Assembly (NCBI GenBank): GCA_934364795.1
Contig: CAKRMK010000015.1
Span: 9,821 to 73,820, forward strand
Length of the DNA: 64,000 nucleotides
Source: an uncultured Blautia sp.
Lineage (GTDB): Bacteria > Bacillota > Clostridia > Lachnospirales > Lachnospiraceae
Direction of reading: 5' to 3'
Shown: piece by piece, positions 1-8,054 of the stretch
How the letters are laid out: the number at the start of each line of letters is the position of its first letter
How positions within the stretch are numbered: the stretch's first letter is position 1
Translations under genes and position numbers: made by a program
The notes under the pieces: model-generated
What the model was told of the DNA's origin: nothing
Databases searched by the model: none
Seen by the model: the letters and a program-made list of their open reading frames with translations, nothing else

Positions 1-386
1 TCTGTATAACTGTTGTTTTCCCCGTCTTCACCTGGCTCTTCTGTACTATCAGATGTACTGGCATCTCCATCATCAAACAGTTCTGCCGTATCGTCCGAAA
101 CGAATTCGTCTGATTCCTCTGCAAACCATTTTTCTTCTGAATTAACAGCTTCATTTTCTGCCGTAAATCCTTCAGAAGAACCTACACTCTTCATACTGTT
201 TGCTGCATCTGTATTTTCTGAAATATCACCGGTCTCTATGGCAGACATGAATCCTTCTTCCATCTGCACCGGCTCTCCTGTTTCTTCTACGCTTTGAGCC
301 ATTACTAAAGCGCCATTATTGCCAAAAACCATGGACAGTGCCAGTGTCCACGCCGCCAGGCTTTTCCATCTCTTTTTGTCTTTCAT
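1..386 (-). CDS. Secreted acidic protein, N-terminal part only
   Basis: The coding region runs off the left edge, so only the first 128 residues are visible. It starts at an ATG at 386 behind a strong ribosome binding site (AGGGAGGA, 7 bases away). Residues 1-31 form a signal peptide: a basic KDKKRWK start, a hydrophobic stretch (LAAWTLALSMVF) and a likely cleavage after VMA. The rest of the visible part is a low-complexity linker rich in Glu, Asp, Ser and Thr, typical of the region between the signal peptide and the first folded domain of large Lachnospiraceae cell-surface proteins. No domain can be named because the body lies outside the window. The reading frame and start are secure; the function is unknown. 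Confidence 0.75.
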   Translation of the reverse strand, partial: MKDKKRWKSLAAWTLALSMVFGNNGALVMAQSVEETGEPVQMEEGFMSAIETGDISENTDAANSMKSVGSSEGFTAENEAVNSEEKWFAEESDEFVSDDTAELFDDGDASTSDSTEEPGEDGENNSYT

Positions 387-441
387 TCACAGTCCTCCCT
401 TTTTTTGTCAAAGTCATCAGGAACATTATTAAGATAAAATC

Positions 442-470
442 AGTATAAAATACTGGATAGTTTTTGACAA
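442..470 (-). promoter_or_regulatory. Sigma-A promoter of the secreted protein gene
   Basis: On the minus strand TTGTCA is followed after 17 bases by TATACT. It lies about 55 bases upstream of the start codon at 386. Both hexamers are close to consensus. Confidence 0.65.
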
Positions 471-590
471 TTCATTTTTCTAAATATTTCTTTTCATTTC
501 TGCTTTATTTTGAATTTTCAGAAATTTTCACAATGTTTGAAAATAATTTTTGGTTGTTTTTACAGTCAAGAAAGACTTCTGTTTTGAAAA

Positions 591-757
591 TTCCAACGGA
601 ATTTTCCGCTATACAAGAAAGAATCCTGCAAAGCAGGATTCTCCGCCTGCGGCGGGTCGCCTCGAGCGACATCTACCTTTCCGCCGCAGTGCGATCCTGC
701 CCGGTAGGGCTTTTTATGTACTAGGAGATTCCAACGGAATTTCCTAGTACATAAAAA
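591..757. repeat. Intergenic palindromic element, family C
   Basis: The 490-base gap between the two flanking genes holds a compact, GC-richer, highly structured stretch. TTCCAACGGAAT occurs at 591-602 and again at 729-740. Inside are a perfect hairpin GAATCCTGC-AAA-GCAGGATTC (621-641), a CCGCCTGCGGCGG palindrome with GTCGCCTCGAGCGAC, and at the end a long hairpin (711-757) in which TTTTTATGTACTAGGA pairs with TCCTAGTACATAAAAA. Base composition is unlike the surrounding AT-rich spacer. It looks like a mobile or REP-like palindromic repeat. The last hairpin could also act as a bidirectional terminator. No second copy lies in this window. Confidence 0.5.
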
Positions 758-803
758 AACAGTACCAGAATCTCATAAATATAGATGTTTCTGATACTGT
801 TTT
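753..803 (-). terminator. Rho-independent terminator of the M20 peptidase gene
   Basis: On the minus strand AACAGTATCAGAAAC pairs with GATTCTGGTACTGTT and is followed by a run of seven T. It sits about 75 bases after the stop of the gene at 880-2220. Confidence 0.7.
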
Positions 804-879
804 AATTTCTTCCATAAATCTTAAAATATATTTACAGTTATTTTTTTAAGATATACGGCAAACGAATTTAAGTTTTTCT

Positions 880-2220
880 TTAATCTGTGTTTTTTTTATT
901 TCCAAGCTGATATTTCCGGAATTCCTGATAACCAGCCAATGCCAGAATTAAAAGCAAATCCCTCTGTGGACCCTTCCAGGATTCCACCTGCTCATACCAC
1001 TCATGAACAGTATGCTCTCCACCACCTTTTCCGCCCCAGCCAATGGTAATTGCCGGAATTCCAAGACTGATGGGAATATTTGCATCTGTGCTGGCAGCTC
1101 CAATATACAGCGGCTCCATTCCGATTGCCCGGTCTGCGGCAGCTGCGGCCTGTACGATCTGGCAGTCCTGGCTTTGGATTCCTGCAGGTCGTTTGCCTTT
1201 TTGTTCTATTGTCGCATAGATACGTGGAGTCTCTGGATCTATGTTTCTTCCGGATGTTGCATTGGATGTTGTGTTGGATGTTACATTCACTACAGTCTCC
1301 TGCGTCTCATATCCCCACCGTGCATTTTCTTCCAGAACAGCTTCTTCTATAGCCTGATGAAATTTCGCAGACAGATCTGCCAGTGCTTTGGAATCTACAG
1401 AGCGCATGTCCACCAGCATAGAGGCTTCTGCTGCTATCACATTTACAGATGTTCCGCCATTTACCACACCCACACTGAAGGTAGCTTTCGGATTCGCAGG
1501 AACCTGGAAATCACTGATTTTTGCAATTGCTCTTCCCATTGCATGAACAGGATTGGGAATTCCAAATCCGGTGTAGCTGTGTCCACCAAGCCCGTGGAAG
1601 GTTACCTGGTAACGCTGGCTTCCAACTGCCTGATAAATAATTCCGGCAGTGTTTTTATCATCAATGGAGACAAAACCGTCATAGTGATCTTTCCATGGAT
1701 ACTGTTTGGAAAAATCAGAAACATGTGCTCCACCGGTTCTGAATACATGCTTTGTTCCCCGCAAATCCCCCAGTCCTTCTTCGCATACATTGGCACAGAA
1801 AACAATATCTCCTTCTGCATGGAGCCCGGCTGCATTCATGGCGCGGGCAATACTGAGAAGCTCTGCCACTGCTCTGGTATCATCACCAATTCCCGGACAG
1901 CTGTATTTATTTTCCTCTTTTTTCACTGTAAGGTCTGTATCCATGGGAAAAACGGTGTCGGTATGCCCTGCCAGGATGATCCGTGGGCCATTTCCTGTTC
2001 CCTTTAAAATGCCCAGCACATTTCCAACTTCGTCTATGTGCACATCTTCAAGCCCGGCCTCTTTCATTTTCTGAAAAACATACTCTGCCTTTTTTTCTTC
2101 CTGATAAGAGGGCGCCGGAATCTGGCACATTTCCAGAGTTTCACCAAAGGTTCTCTCGTCATCTTCCTGCAAAAATGCCAGGGCTTTCTGAACTGCTTTA
2201 AATTTCATTAACTCAACCAT
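880..2220 (-). CDS. M20-family metallopeptidase (peptidase T or aminoacylase-like)
   Basis: A cytoplasmic dinuclear zinc exopeptidase or amidohydrolase of 446 residues, a normal length for M20. The metal-binding motifs are intact: GHTDTVFP near residue 85 (His and Asp), GIGDDTRA near 112 (bridging Asp), CEEGLGDLRG near 143 (catalytic Glu pair), the GLGGHSYTGFG turn of the dimerisation domain near 210, and a terminal GGGEHTVHEW (His ligand) near 400. It has no signal peptide. The start at 2220 has AGGTGGAG 8 bases upstream; MKFKAV four codons later is a weaker alternative. The exact substrate (tripeptide, acyl-amino acid or dipeptide) cannot be read from the sequence. It is the last gene of the leftward housekeeping block but is separated from dusB by a repeat element, and has its own terminator. 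Confidence 0.85.
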   Translation of the reverse strand: MVELMKFKAVQKALAFLQEDDERTFGETLEMCQIPAPSYQEEKKAEYVFQKMKEAGLEDVHIDEVGNVLGILKGTGNGPRIILAGHTDTVFPMDTDLTVKKEENKYSCPGIGDDTRAVAELLSIARAMNAAGLHAEGDIVFCANVCEEGLGDLRGTKHVFRTGGAHVSDFSKQYPWKDHYDGFVSIDDKNTAGIIYQAVGSQRYQVTFHGLGGHSYTGFGIPNPVHAMGRAIAKISDFQVPANPKATFSVGVVNGGTSVNVIAAEASMLVDMRSVDSKALADLSAKFHQAIEEAVLEENARWGYETQETVVNVTSNTTSNATSGRNIDPETPRIYATIEQKGKRPAGIQSQDCQIVQAAAAADRAIGMEPLYIGAASTDANIPISLGIPAITIGWGGKGGGEHTVHEWYEQVESWKGPQRDLLLILALAGYQEFRKYQLGNKKNTD

Positions 2221-2235
2221 AATAACTCTCCACCT

Positions 2236-2412
2236 AAATACGCTCCAGAGCGTATTTAAAAAAGGCTTTCCGCGAGATGTGCGTCACAATTTGTGGGAGA
2301 TTTTGCCCGGATGAGGGCGCCGTAGCGGGCTACGGCAACTGAATTCGGGCGAAATATACCGCAAAGTGGGGCGTGCAGATTGCGGGAATGCTTTTTCAAA
2401 TACGCTCTAGCA
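2236..2412. repeat. Intergenic palindromic element, family A (full copy)
   Basis: A roughly 175-base element fills the gap between dusB and the M20 gene. Its two ends are imperfect inverted repeats of about 65 bases. The left arm has AGAGCGTATTTAAAAAAGG, CGCGAGATGTGCGTCAC and TTTTGCCCG. The right arm, read in reverse complement, has AGAGCGTATTTGAAAAAGC, CGCAATCTGCACGCCCC and TTTCGCCCG. The centre holds a small hairpin GCCGTAGC-GGG-CTACGGC. The left end is itself a palindrome (AAATACGCTC/GAGCGTATTT). Related full or half copies lie at 14756-14914, 17541-17608, 49702-49759 and 54213-54290. The structure suggests a non-autonomous MITE-like element or a structured transcribed repeat. It has no coding capacity. 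Confidence 0.7.
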
Positions 2413-3421
2413 ACTGCACAAGCTCCTCATAACTGCTGATATTATTAGACTCCCTGCGAAGCCCTGCACTGTGAGGCATTCCAGCTGTATACCAAGCCAC
2501 ATGTTTCCGCATTTCCCGGATTCCGATAAATTCACCTTTCAACTCAATCTGGGCTCTGGCATGCTTCAGGATCATTTCCCGGATTTCTGGTACAGTTGGC
2601 CTTGGAAGTTCCTCACCTGTGGCAAAATAATGGTTCATTTCCCGGAAAATCCAGGGATTTCCCTCAACAGCACGACCGATCATGACTGCATCACAGCCAG
2701 TCAGCCGGAACATTGCTTCTGCTTTTTTCGGAGAGTCTACATCACCATTTCCAATTACCGGAATAGATACTGCCTCTTTGATCCGCGCAATGGTTTCCCA
2801 GTCAGCTGTTCCGGAATAATACTGCTGCCTGGTTCTTCCGTGGACCGCAATTGCCGCTGCCCCTGCATCTTCAACCCGTCTGGCAATTTCCACAATATCC
2901 ACAGGCTCATTTTCAAAGCCAATACGGACTTTTACTGTAAGAGGCTTGCTGATCGCGGAGGATATGCTTTTTACAATCTCCACGATCAGATCGGGATTTT
3001 TCAGAAGTGCAGATCCCTCCCCGTTGTTTACCACCTTTGGAACCGGACAGCCCATATTAATGTCCAGAATGTCAAATGGTTCTTCCTCTATTTCTCTTGC
3101 CACTTCTGCCATCAGCTGGGGTTCGCTGCCAAAAAGCTGAAGGGAAATAGGGTGTTCCACAGGATCAATTTTCATTAATTCGCGGGTATTTTTATTCTTA
3201 TAAGAAATAGCCTTTGCACTGACCATTTCCATGCAAAGAAGCCCTGCTCCCTGCTCTTTACAAAGTCTGCGAAAAGCAAGGTCTGTTACCCCTGCCATCG
3301 GCGCAAGAACGAACCGGTTTGGAATCTCTACATTTCCGATTTTCCAGCTCTTTTTGGCCAGTACATTTCCGTCAGCAAATATCATGCCACTATTACTGCT
3401 CTCTTTTCTATCACTGCACAT
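2396..3421 (-). CDS. dusB: tRNA-dihydrouridine synthase, DusB type
   Basis: A flavin-dependent enzyme of 341 residues that reduces uridines in the tRNA D-loop. The TIM-barrel signatures are clear: NRFVLAPMAGVTDLAFRRLC near the N-terminus (FMN phosphate region), DINMGCPVPKVVNNGEGSAL with the catalytic Cys, VKVRIGFE, VHGRTRQQYYSG and IGNGDVDSP. A longer frame exists upstream, but ATG at 3421 is preferred. It has AGGAA 8 bases upstream and begins only four bases after the stop of the preceding DUF6145-like gene, so the two are translationally close. The last codons and the stop (LERI-stop) fall inside the terminal sequence of the family A repeat, so the repeat appears to have set the C-terminus. 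It belongs to the birA-DUF6145-dusB operon. Confidence 0.9.
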   Translation of the reverse strand: MCSDRKESSNSGMIFADGNVLAKKSWKIGNVEIPNRFVLAPMAGVTDLAFRRLCKEQGAGLLCMEMVSAKAISYKNKNTRELMKIDPVEHPISLQLFGSEPQLMAEVAREIEEEPFDILDINMGCPVPKVVNNGEGSALLKNPDLIVEIVKSISSAISKPLTVKVRIGFENEPVDIVEIARRVEDAGAAAIAVHGRTRQQYYSGTADWETIARIKEAVSIPVIGNGDVDSPKKAEAMFRLTGCDAVMIGRAVEGNPWIFREMNHYFATGEELPRPTVPEIREMILKHARAQIELKGEFIGIREMRKHVAWYTAGMPHSAGLRRESNNISSYEELVQLLERI

Positions 3422-3425
3422 ATTT

Positions 3426-3773
3426 TTATTCCTGATTACCGGTTTCCACATCTTCCCCAAGGAAAAACACACGGTAATACATTTCCAGGGATTCCAGCAG
3501 TTCCTCTTTTTCCTGACGAAGCTGTTTAATTTTTAACGCACCGCCAATATCATCGTAAAATCCATCAGCCTCTGCTGCTTCTGTTTTAAACTGGAGATTT
3601 CCGTGATCATCAAACTCCAATGTAAAAATTCCGCCAATTTCTTCTGTATAAAGAACGCACATAATCTGAAGTTCTTTTTTTACATGATCTGGCAGAGAAT
3701 CAAAATCCTTGTTAAAATAATATTTCTGCTCATAGGCGCTTGCGCCGCAAAGTACTACATTATCCTGATACAA
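3426..3773 (-). CDS. Small conserved protein, DUF6145-like
   Basis: A soluble acidic protein of 115 residues with no signal peptide or membrane segment. It begins MYQDNVVLCGASAYEQKYYF, has a beta-rich central part (YTEEIGGIFTLEFD, NLQFKTEAAE), then a helical KQLRQEKEELLESLEMYYR segment. I believe it belongs to a family found in Lachnospiraceae between birA and dusB (DUF6145), but the name is from memory. No catalytic motif is visible. Its position directly upstream of dusB, with a four-base gap, implies co-expression with tRNA modification or biotin genes. The function is unknown. Confidence 0.7.
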   Translation of the reverse strand: MYQDNVVLCGASAYEQKYYFNKDFDSLPDHVKKELQIMCVLYTEEIGGIFTLEFDDHGNLQFKTEAAEADGFYDDIGGALKIKQLRQEKEELLESLEMYYRVFFLGEDVETGNQE

Positions 3774-3845
3774 GTAAGTACCACCTTTCTTATTATTCCT
3801 GTCTTCTGTAATATCAGGGGCAAAATACCTTTCACCCCTGATTTT

Positions 3846-4682
3846 CTATACATAACTGTACAGCCCGCGCACTGAAACTTCTCCTGCGCTGACTTCCACA
3901 ACAGTTCCATCCTGCTTCTCAACCAGCAGCTCTCCGCCATTTGTAATGCCTCTGGCAATTCCCTCATAGGGCTCTTTTGCCAGCACACGGACAGGCTGGT
4001 CATAATTGGCAAGAATGCTTTCATATTCTTCTTTCAGGCAGCTTAAGTCACAGGTTTTTATAAATTCCTCATAATATTTCTCAAAGGCCTCCATCACAAG
4101 TCCGGGAACCTGGCTTCTGTCAAATTCCCTGCCGCCTTCCAGATAAAGTGAGGTTGCCTTATCTGCCATTTCCTCCGGGAATTCTCTGATATTTACATTA
4201 ATTCCCACTCCGATAACAGCATAATCGATTTTTCCATCAAGAACTCCCATTTCCGTAAGGATTCCACATATTTTTTTGTGTGAAACCACCACATCATTAG
4301 GCCATTTGATGCTTACGTCAAAGCCCAGATCTTTTACTGCTTTTGCCACTGCCATACCCATTACCAGAGTCAGCATAGGTGCAAACTGAGGCTCAAATTT
4401 TGGACGTAGAAGAATGCTCATCATAACAGAAGTTCCTTCCGGTACCTCCCAGGAACGTCCCAGACGTCCCCGTCCCGCAGACTGATATTCTGCCAGGGCA
4501 AGTGTTCCCTCCGGTGCTCCTTCTTTTGCCAGACGCTTTATCCACAGATTGGTAGAATCCATTTCTCTTGCAAAATGGACGGTTTTGCCCGCCCATTTTG
4601 TGTGTATCTGATCTGCAATTGTAGTTTCGTTATAAGCATCCTTTTTTAAAACTTCTTCATTTGTTTTCTTTTCGGAAGTCAT
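3846..4682 (-). CDS. birA: Biotin--[acetyl-CoA carboxylase] ligase, group I
   Basis: This 278-residue enzyme forms biotinyl-AMP and transfers biotin to the carrier lysine of acetyl-CoA carboxylase or another biotin enzyme. The biotin/ATP loop GRGRLGRSWEVPEG is at about residues 70-83. KWPNDVVVSHKKICGILTE near 124-142 and the GVGINVN strand near 158 complete the catalytic core. The C-terminal SH3-like domain is present (LAKEPYEGIARGITNGGELLV). There is no N-terminal winged-helix domain, so this form should not act as the operon repressor. The start at 4682 is preceded by GGAAAGGG. It heads the birA-DUF6145-dusB group, downstream of argF. Confidence 0.92.
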   Translation of the reverse strand: MTSEKKTNEEVLKKDAYNETTIADQIHTKWAGKTVHFAREMDSTNLWIKRLAKEGAPEGTLALAEYQSAGRGRLGRSWEVPEGTSVMMSILLRPKFEPQFAPMLTLVMGMAVAKAVKDLGFDVSIKWPNDVVVSHKKICGILTEMGVLDGKIDYAVIGVGINVNIREFPEEMADKATSLYLEGGREFDRSQVPGLVMEAFEKYYEEFIKTCDLSCLKEEYESILANYDQPVRVLAKEPYEGIARGITNGGELLVEKQDGTVVEVSAGEVSVRGLYSYV

Positions 4683-4737
4683 TTTCTTAGATACCCTTTC
4701 CTGTTAGCTAGAACGTCTTTGAAAAAGGATCTAGCGC

Positions 4738-5739
4738 TTATTTTTTCTCCGGCTCACCAAGAGTTGCAACCATAACAGCCTTGATTGTATGCATACGGTT
4801 CTCTGCCTCATCAAATACCTTTGATGCAGGAGACTCAAATACTTCATCTGTAACTTCCATATCTGTCAGGTTGAAACGCTCGCCCATTTCCTTGCCGATC
4901 TTTGTCTTAAGGTCGTGGAATGCAGGCAGGCAGTGAAGGAAAATTGCTTTCTCCCCTGCGTTTTTCATAACTGCAGAAGTTACCTTATATGGTGTAAGAT
5001 CATGGATTCTCTCTTCCCATACGGCATCTGGCTCACCCATAGATACCCATACATCTGTGTAAATAACATCTGCATCCTTAGTTCCAGCTTCTACATCCTC
5101 TGTAAGAGTGATAGTAGCACCGGACTGTGCTGCATATTCTTTACACTGTGCAACAAGCTCATCGTTCGGGAAATATTTGCTGCTGGTGCATGCTACAAAG
5201 TGCATTCCAAGCTTGGAGCATGCTACCATCAGGGAGTTACCCATGTTATAACGGGCATCACCCATGTATACCAGCTTGATTCCTTTCAGATGTCCGAAAT
5301 GCTCACGGATAGTCAGCATATCTGCCAGCATCTGTGTAGGATGGTACTCATTTGTCAGACCATTCCAAACCGGAACACCTGCATATTTGGCAAGTTCTTC
5401 TACAACTTCCTGTCCAAATCCACGGTATTCAATACCATCATACATTCTTCCAAGAACTCTTGCTGTATCTGCAATGCTCTCTTTCTTGCCGATCTGGGAA
5501 CCCGTTGGATCCAGGTAAGTGCTTCCCATTCCAAGGTCATGTGCTGCTACTTCGAAAGAACAACGTGTTCTTGTGCTGGTTTTTTCAAAAATCAGGGCAA
5601 TGTTTTTGCCTTTGTAATATTCTGTCAGCTCACCAGCTTTTTTCTTTGCCTTTAAATCAGCGGATAAATCAAGAAGATACAGAATTTCCTCTGGTGTAAA
5701 GTCTTTCAGTGTCAAAAAATTTCTGCCTTTTAAATTCAT
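4738..5739 (-). CDS. argF: Ornithine carbamoyltransferase
   Basis: The protein has 333 residues, the normal family length. It carries STRTR (55-59, carbamoyl phosphate binding), HPTQ (133-136), an SMG-loop segment DVWVSMGE (229-236, ornithine binding) and HCLPAFHD (269-276, catalytic Cys). It catalyses carbamoyl phosphate plus ornithine to citrulline or the reverse. No arginine deiminase or carbamate kinase gene lies nearby, and neither do other arginine biosynthesis genes, so anabolic (argF) and catabolic (arcB) roles cannot be separated. The ATG at 5739 has a GAGGAG-type ribosome binding site. An inverted repeat GCTAGA/TCTAGC sits between its stop and birA. Confidence 0.93.
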   Translation of the reverse strand: MNLKGRNFLTLKDFTPEEILYLLDLSADLKAKKKAGELTEYYKGKNIALIFEKTSTRTRCSFEVAAHDLGMGSTYLDPTGSQIGKKESIADTARVLGRMYDGIEYRGFGQEVVEELAKYAGVPVWNGLTNEYHPTQMLADMLTIREHFGHLKGIKLVYMGDARYNMGNSLMVACSKLGMHFVACTSSKYFPNDELVAQCKEYAAQSGATITLTEDVEAGTKDADVIYTDVWVSMGEPDAVWEERIHDLTPYKVTSAVMKNAGEKAIFLHCLPAFHDLKTKIGKEMGERFNLTDMEVTDEVFESPASKVFDEAENRMHTIKAVMVATLGEPEKK

Positions 5740-5799
5740 AATAATTCTCCTCTATCTTCCAATTTTGCTTTTATAACAAGAACGAATCCTGCCCGCAGA

Positions 5800-6738
5800 T
5801 TACTCTGCTTTCTTATCATCTACAACAATCTCTTTCAAAGAGGTTGCAAGACCTGCCAGTCCCTGGATCTCGGACGGAATAATGATCTTGGTGGATTTAC
5901 CGTCAGCTACCTTTGCAAGTGCCTCCAGGCTCTTCAGGGTAAGAACTGCATTATCAGCTCCGGCTTCCTTGATCATGCGAAGACCCTCTGCGTTGGCTTT
6001 CTGTACTTTCAGAACTGCCTCTGCCTGACCTTCTGCTTCCTTAATCATACGCTCCTTCTGTGCCTCTGCACGGAGGATAGCTGCCTGTTTCTCTGCCTCT
6101 GCATCAAGAATTGCAGACTCTTTTTTACCTTCAGCAACAAGGATGGTAGATTTTTTCTCACCTTCTGCGATCAGGATTGCTTCTCGTCTTTCACGCTCTG
6201 CTTTCATCTGCTTCTCCATTGCTTCCTGGATAGCAGCCGGCGGAATAATATTTTTAAGCTCAACACGGTTTACCTTGATTCCCCATGGGTCAGTTGCCAC
6301 ATCAAGGGAGGCACGCATTTTGGTGTTGATTACCTCACGGGATGTGAGTGTTTCATCAAGTTCCATATCACCGATAATGTTACGCAGTGTTGTTGCGGAA
6401 AGATTCTCGATTGCCATGATCGGATTCTCAACGCCGTATGCATAAAGCTTGGGATCTGTGATCTGGAAAAATACAACTGTGTCGATCTGCATGGTTACGT
6501 TATCTTTTGTGATTACCGGCTGCGGCGGGAAATCTACAACCTGCTCTTTCAGGTTTACCTTTCTTGCCACACGCTCAACAAATGGAAGTTTGAAATGTAC
6601 ACCGGTTCCCCATGTTGCCTGATAAGCACCTAAACGCTCAAGTACGATCGCATATGCCTGGGGTACAATGCGGATGCAGGATGCAAGGATCCATAACACC
6701 AGAATAATAACGATCAGTAAAACTAACACTTTTCCCAT
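5800..6738 (-). CDS. SPFH/band 7 membrane scaffold protein (QmcA/paraslipin-like)
   Basis: This 312-residue protein has one N-terminal membrane helix (LVLLIVIILVLWILASCI, about residues 4-21). An SPFH domain follows (IVLERLGAYQATWGTGVHFKLPF, then VVDFPPQPVITKDNVTMQIDTVVFF). A long Ala/Glu-rich coiled coil (about 180-260: RREAILIAEGEKKSTILVAEG and repeats of AE-KQAAILRAEAQKE) drives oligomerisation. It is the typical partner of the NfeD-like protein encoded 18 bases upstream, and the pair forms one operon. Known relatives form large cage-like membrane complexes (HflKC/QmcA) linked to membrane quality control. The specific role here is inferred. Confidence 0.88.
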   Translation of the reverse strand: MGKVLVLLIVIILVLWILASCIRIVPQAYAIVLERLGAYQATWGTGVHFKLPFVERVARKVNLKEQVVDFPPQPVITKDNVTMQIDTVVFFQITDPKLYAYGVENPIMAIENLSATTLRNIIGDMELDETLTSREVINTKMRASLDVATDPWGIKVNRVELKNIIPPAAIQEAMEKQMKAERERREAILIAEGEKKSTILVAEGKKESAILDAEAEKQAAILRAEAQKERMIKEAEGQAEAVLKVQKANAEGLRMIKEAGADNAVLTLKSLEALAKVADGKSTKIIIPSEIQGLAGLATSLKEIVVDDKKAE

Positions 6739-6756
6739 ATTTCCGCCTCCTGTTTT

Positions 6757-7185
6757 TTATTTGGGTTCCACGATCAGTCTGACGCCGTGGACCTCTTTGA
6801 TCACTACTACAGTGCCAACCGGAATGATTATGTTGTCATCGGATGTCCGGGCCATCCATTCGATGTCGTTAATGCGGACCTGACCTGTCTGTTCCAGGTT
6901 GCTGACCTTCTGGATCACAACAGCTGTTTTCCCCAGAAGACTATCCACATTTGTCTTTTCTGTGTTCTTATTCATAAGCTTCATTGCTGCCGGCCTTGTA
7001 AAAAACAGCAGCACAAGGGAAACACAGAAAAACAGAAGAAGCTGCGCCACAATTCCCATTCCAAAGCCAGATGCGATAGCTGCTGCTAACGCGCCTCCGG
7101 CGAACCAGATGGTAGTAAGTGCCGTAGTAAGCCCCTCAATAACCAGAAGCACAGCCAGGATTCCCAGCCATATAATTGGTTCCAT
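6757..7185 (-). CDS. NfeD-like membrane protein with OB-fold domain
   Basis: A short NfeD of 142 residues. Two or three membrane helices (IIWLGILAVLLVIEGLTT, FAGGALAAAIASGF, LLLFFCVSLVLLFFTRP) are followed by a soluble OB-fold (LLGKTAVVIQKVSNLEQTGQVRINDIEWMARTSDD). It lacks the ClpP-like protease domain of long NfeD proteins. The frame opens with a TTG six codons earlier, but ATG at 7185 has AAAGGGGG 8 bases upstream and is the chosen start. It is the upstream partner of the SPFH protein gene and almost certainly acts with it in the membrane. Confidence 0.85.
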   Translation of the reverse strand: MEPIIWLGILAVLLVIEGLTTALTTIWFAGGALAAAIASGFGMGIVAQLLLFFCVSLVLLFFTRPAAMKLMNKNTEKTNVDSLLGKTAVVIQKVSNLEQTGQVRINDIEWMARTSDDNIIIPVGTVVVIKEVHGVRLIVEPK

Positions 7186-7228
7186 AAAACGCCCCCTTTT
7201 CAAGCATGCCTTAAAGCTTTAAAACATG

Positions 7229-8011
7229 TTAACGTCTCTGTCTTGCCGCCTCGTACATCAGGATTCCCGCAGCCATAGCAGCATTAAGGGATTCTACCTT
7301 TCCACACATGGGAATGTGGATGAGACAATCTGCTGCCTGTGCAGCTTCCTTTGTCAGTCCGTTTCCTTCATTTCCAATAAGAAAAGCAGTACCACCTTTA
7401 TAATCCTCTTTGTCGTAGGAATTTTTCCCTTTCAGGTGAGCGGCAAAAGTACGGATACCTTTTTGCTTCAGTTCTGATTTTAATGATACCACATCCTCCA
7501 CATATAGGAAAGGCATTCTGTAAACAGATCCCATTGTGGAACGGATTACTTTTGGATTGGTAATGTCCACACATGTTTTCGTAAGAAAAACACCGGATAC
7601 ACCTGCACCCTCACCGGTTCTGAAAATCGTTCCGGCATTTCCGGGATCCTGAAGATCTTCCAGAATCATCACCAGCGGTGCATCTCCTTTTAGAATATCA
7701 TCCGCTGTCCATACCGGCTTTTTCAGCACGGTAAGGATTCCCTGCGGTGTTTTGGTGTCACACATCTGACGGAAAACGTTGTCTGCCACAATTTCAGCTT
7801 TTCCTTCGGGAAGTGCACGTATCTGCTCCATCAAAGACTCATCCGCTGTCAGTGACTCTGTCACGTAAACTTTCGAAATCCAGTCCCTGGGAGCTTCGCC
7901 AAACATCTTCCTGCCTTCTGCAACAAACAGCCCCTGTTCTCTGCGGGCTTTTGCTTTCTGGTTCAGCTGTATTATATTTTTTACCTGTGTATTATTTGCA
8001 CTGGTTATCAT
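7229..8011 (-). CDS. SPOUT-family 23S rRNA 2'-O-ribose methyltransferase (TrmH/RlmB-like)
   Basis: The protein has 260 residues. The N-terminal substrate-binding domain starts MITSANNTQVKNIIQLNQKAKARREQGLFVAEG. The C-terminal SPOUT trefoil-knot domain has its three motifs in order: LEDLQDPGNAGTIFRTGEGAG (motif 1), FLIGNEGNGLT (motif 2) and IPMCGKVESLNAAMAAGI (motif 3, SAM-binding knot). It should methylate a ribose 2'-OH in rRNA using S-adenosylmethionine. The exact nucleotide is not assignable; RlmB or a TsnR-like paralogue are the choices. It lies downstream of the potassium uptake pair. Confidence 0.87.
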   Translation of the reverse strand: MITSANNTQVKNIIQLNQKAKARREQGLFVAEGRKMFGEAPRDWISKVYVTESLTADESLMEQIRALPEGKAEIVADNVFRQMCDTKTPQGILTVLKKPVWTADDILKGDAPLVMILEDLQDPGNAGTIFRTGEGAGVSGVFLTKTCVDITNPKVIRSTMGSVYRMPFLYVEDVVSLKSELKQKGIRTFAAHLKGKNSYDKEDYKGGTAFLIGNEGNGLTKEAAQAADCLIHIPMCGKVESLNAAMAAGILMYEAARQRR

Positions 8012-8054
8012 AAAATCCCTCTTTATATATTGTCTGTTCCAACGCGGGCACGCT

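Noticed and set aside
1003..2007. 334-codon plus-strand frame
   Set aside because: It is the complement of the M20 peptidase gene, rich in Cys, His and Ser, with no ribosome binding site.
4684..4736. Terminator between argF and birA
   Set aside because: The GCTAGA/TCTAGC stem is short with a long loop and no T run, so it is weak; readthrough into birA is likely.
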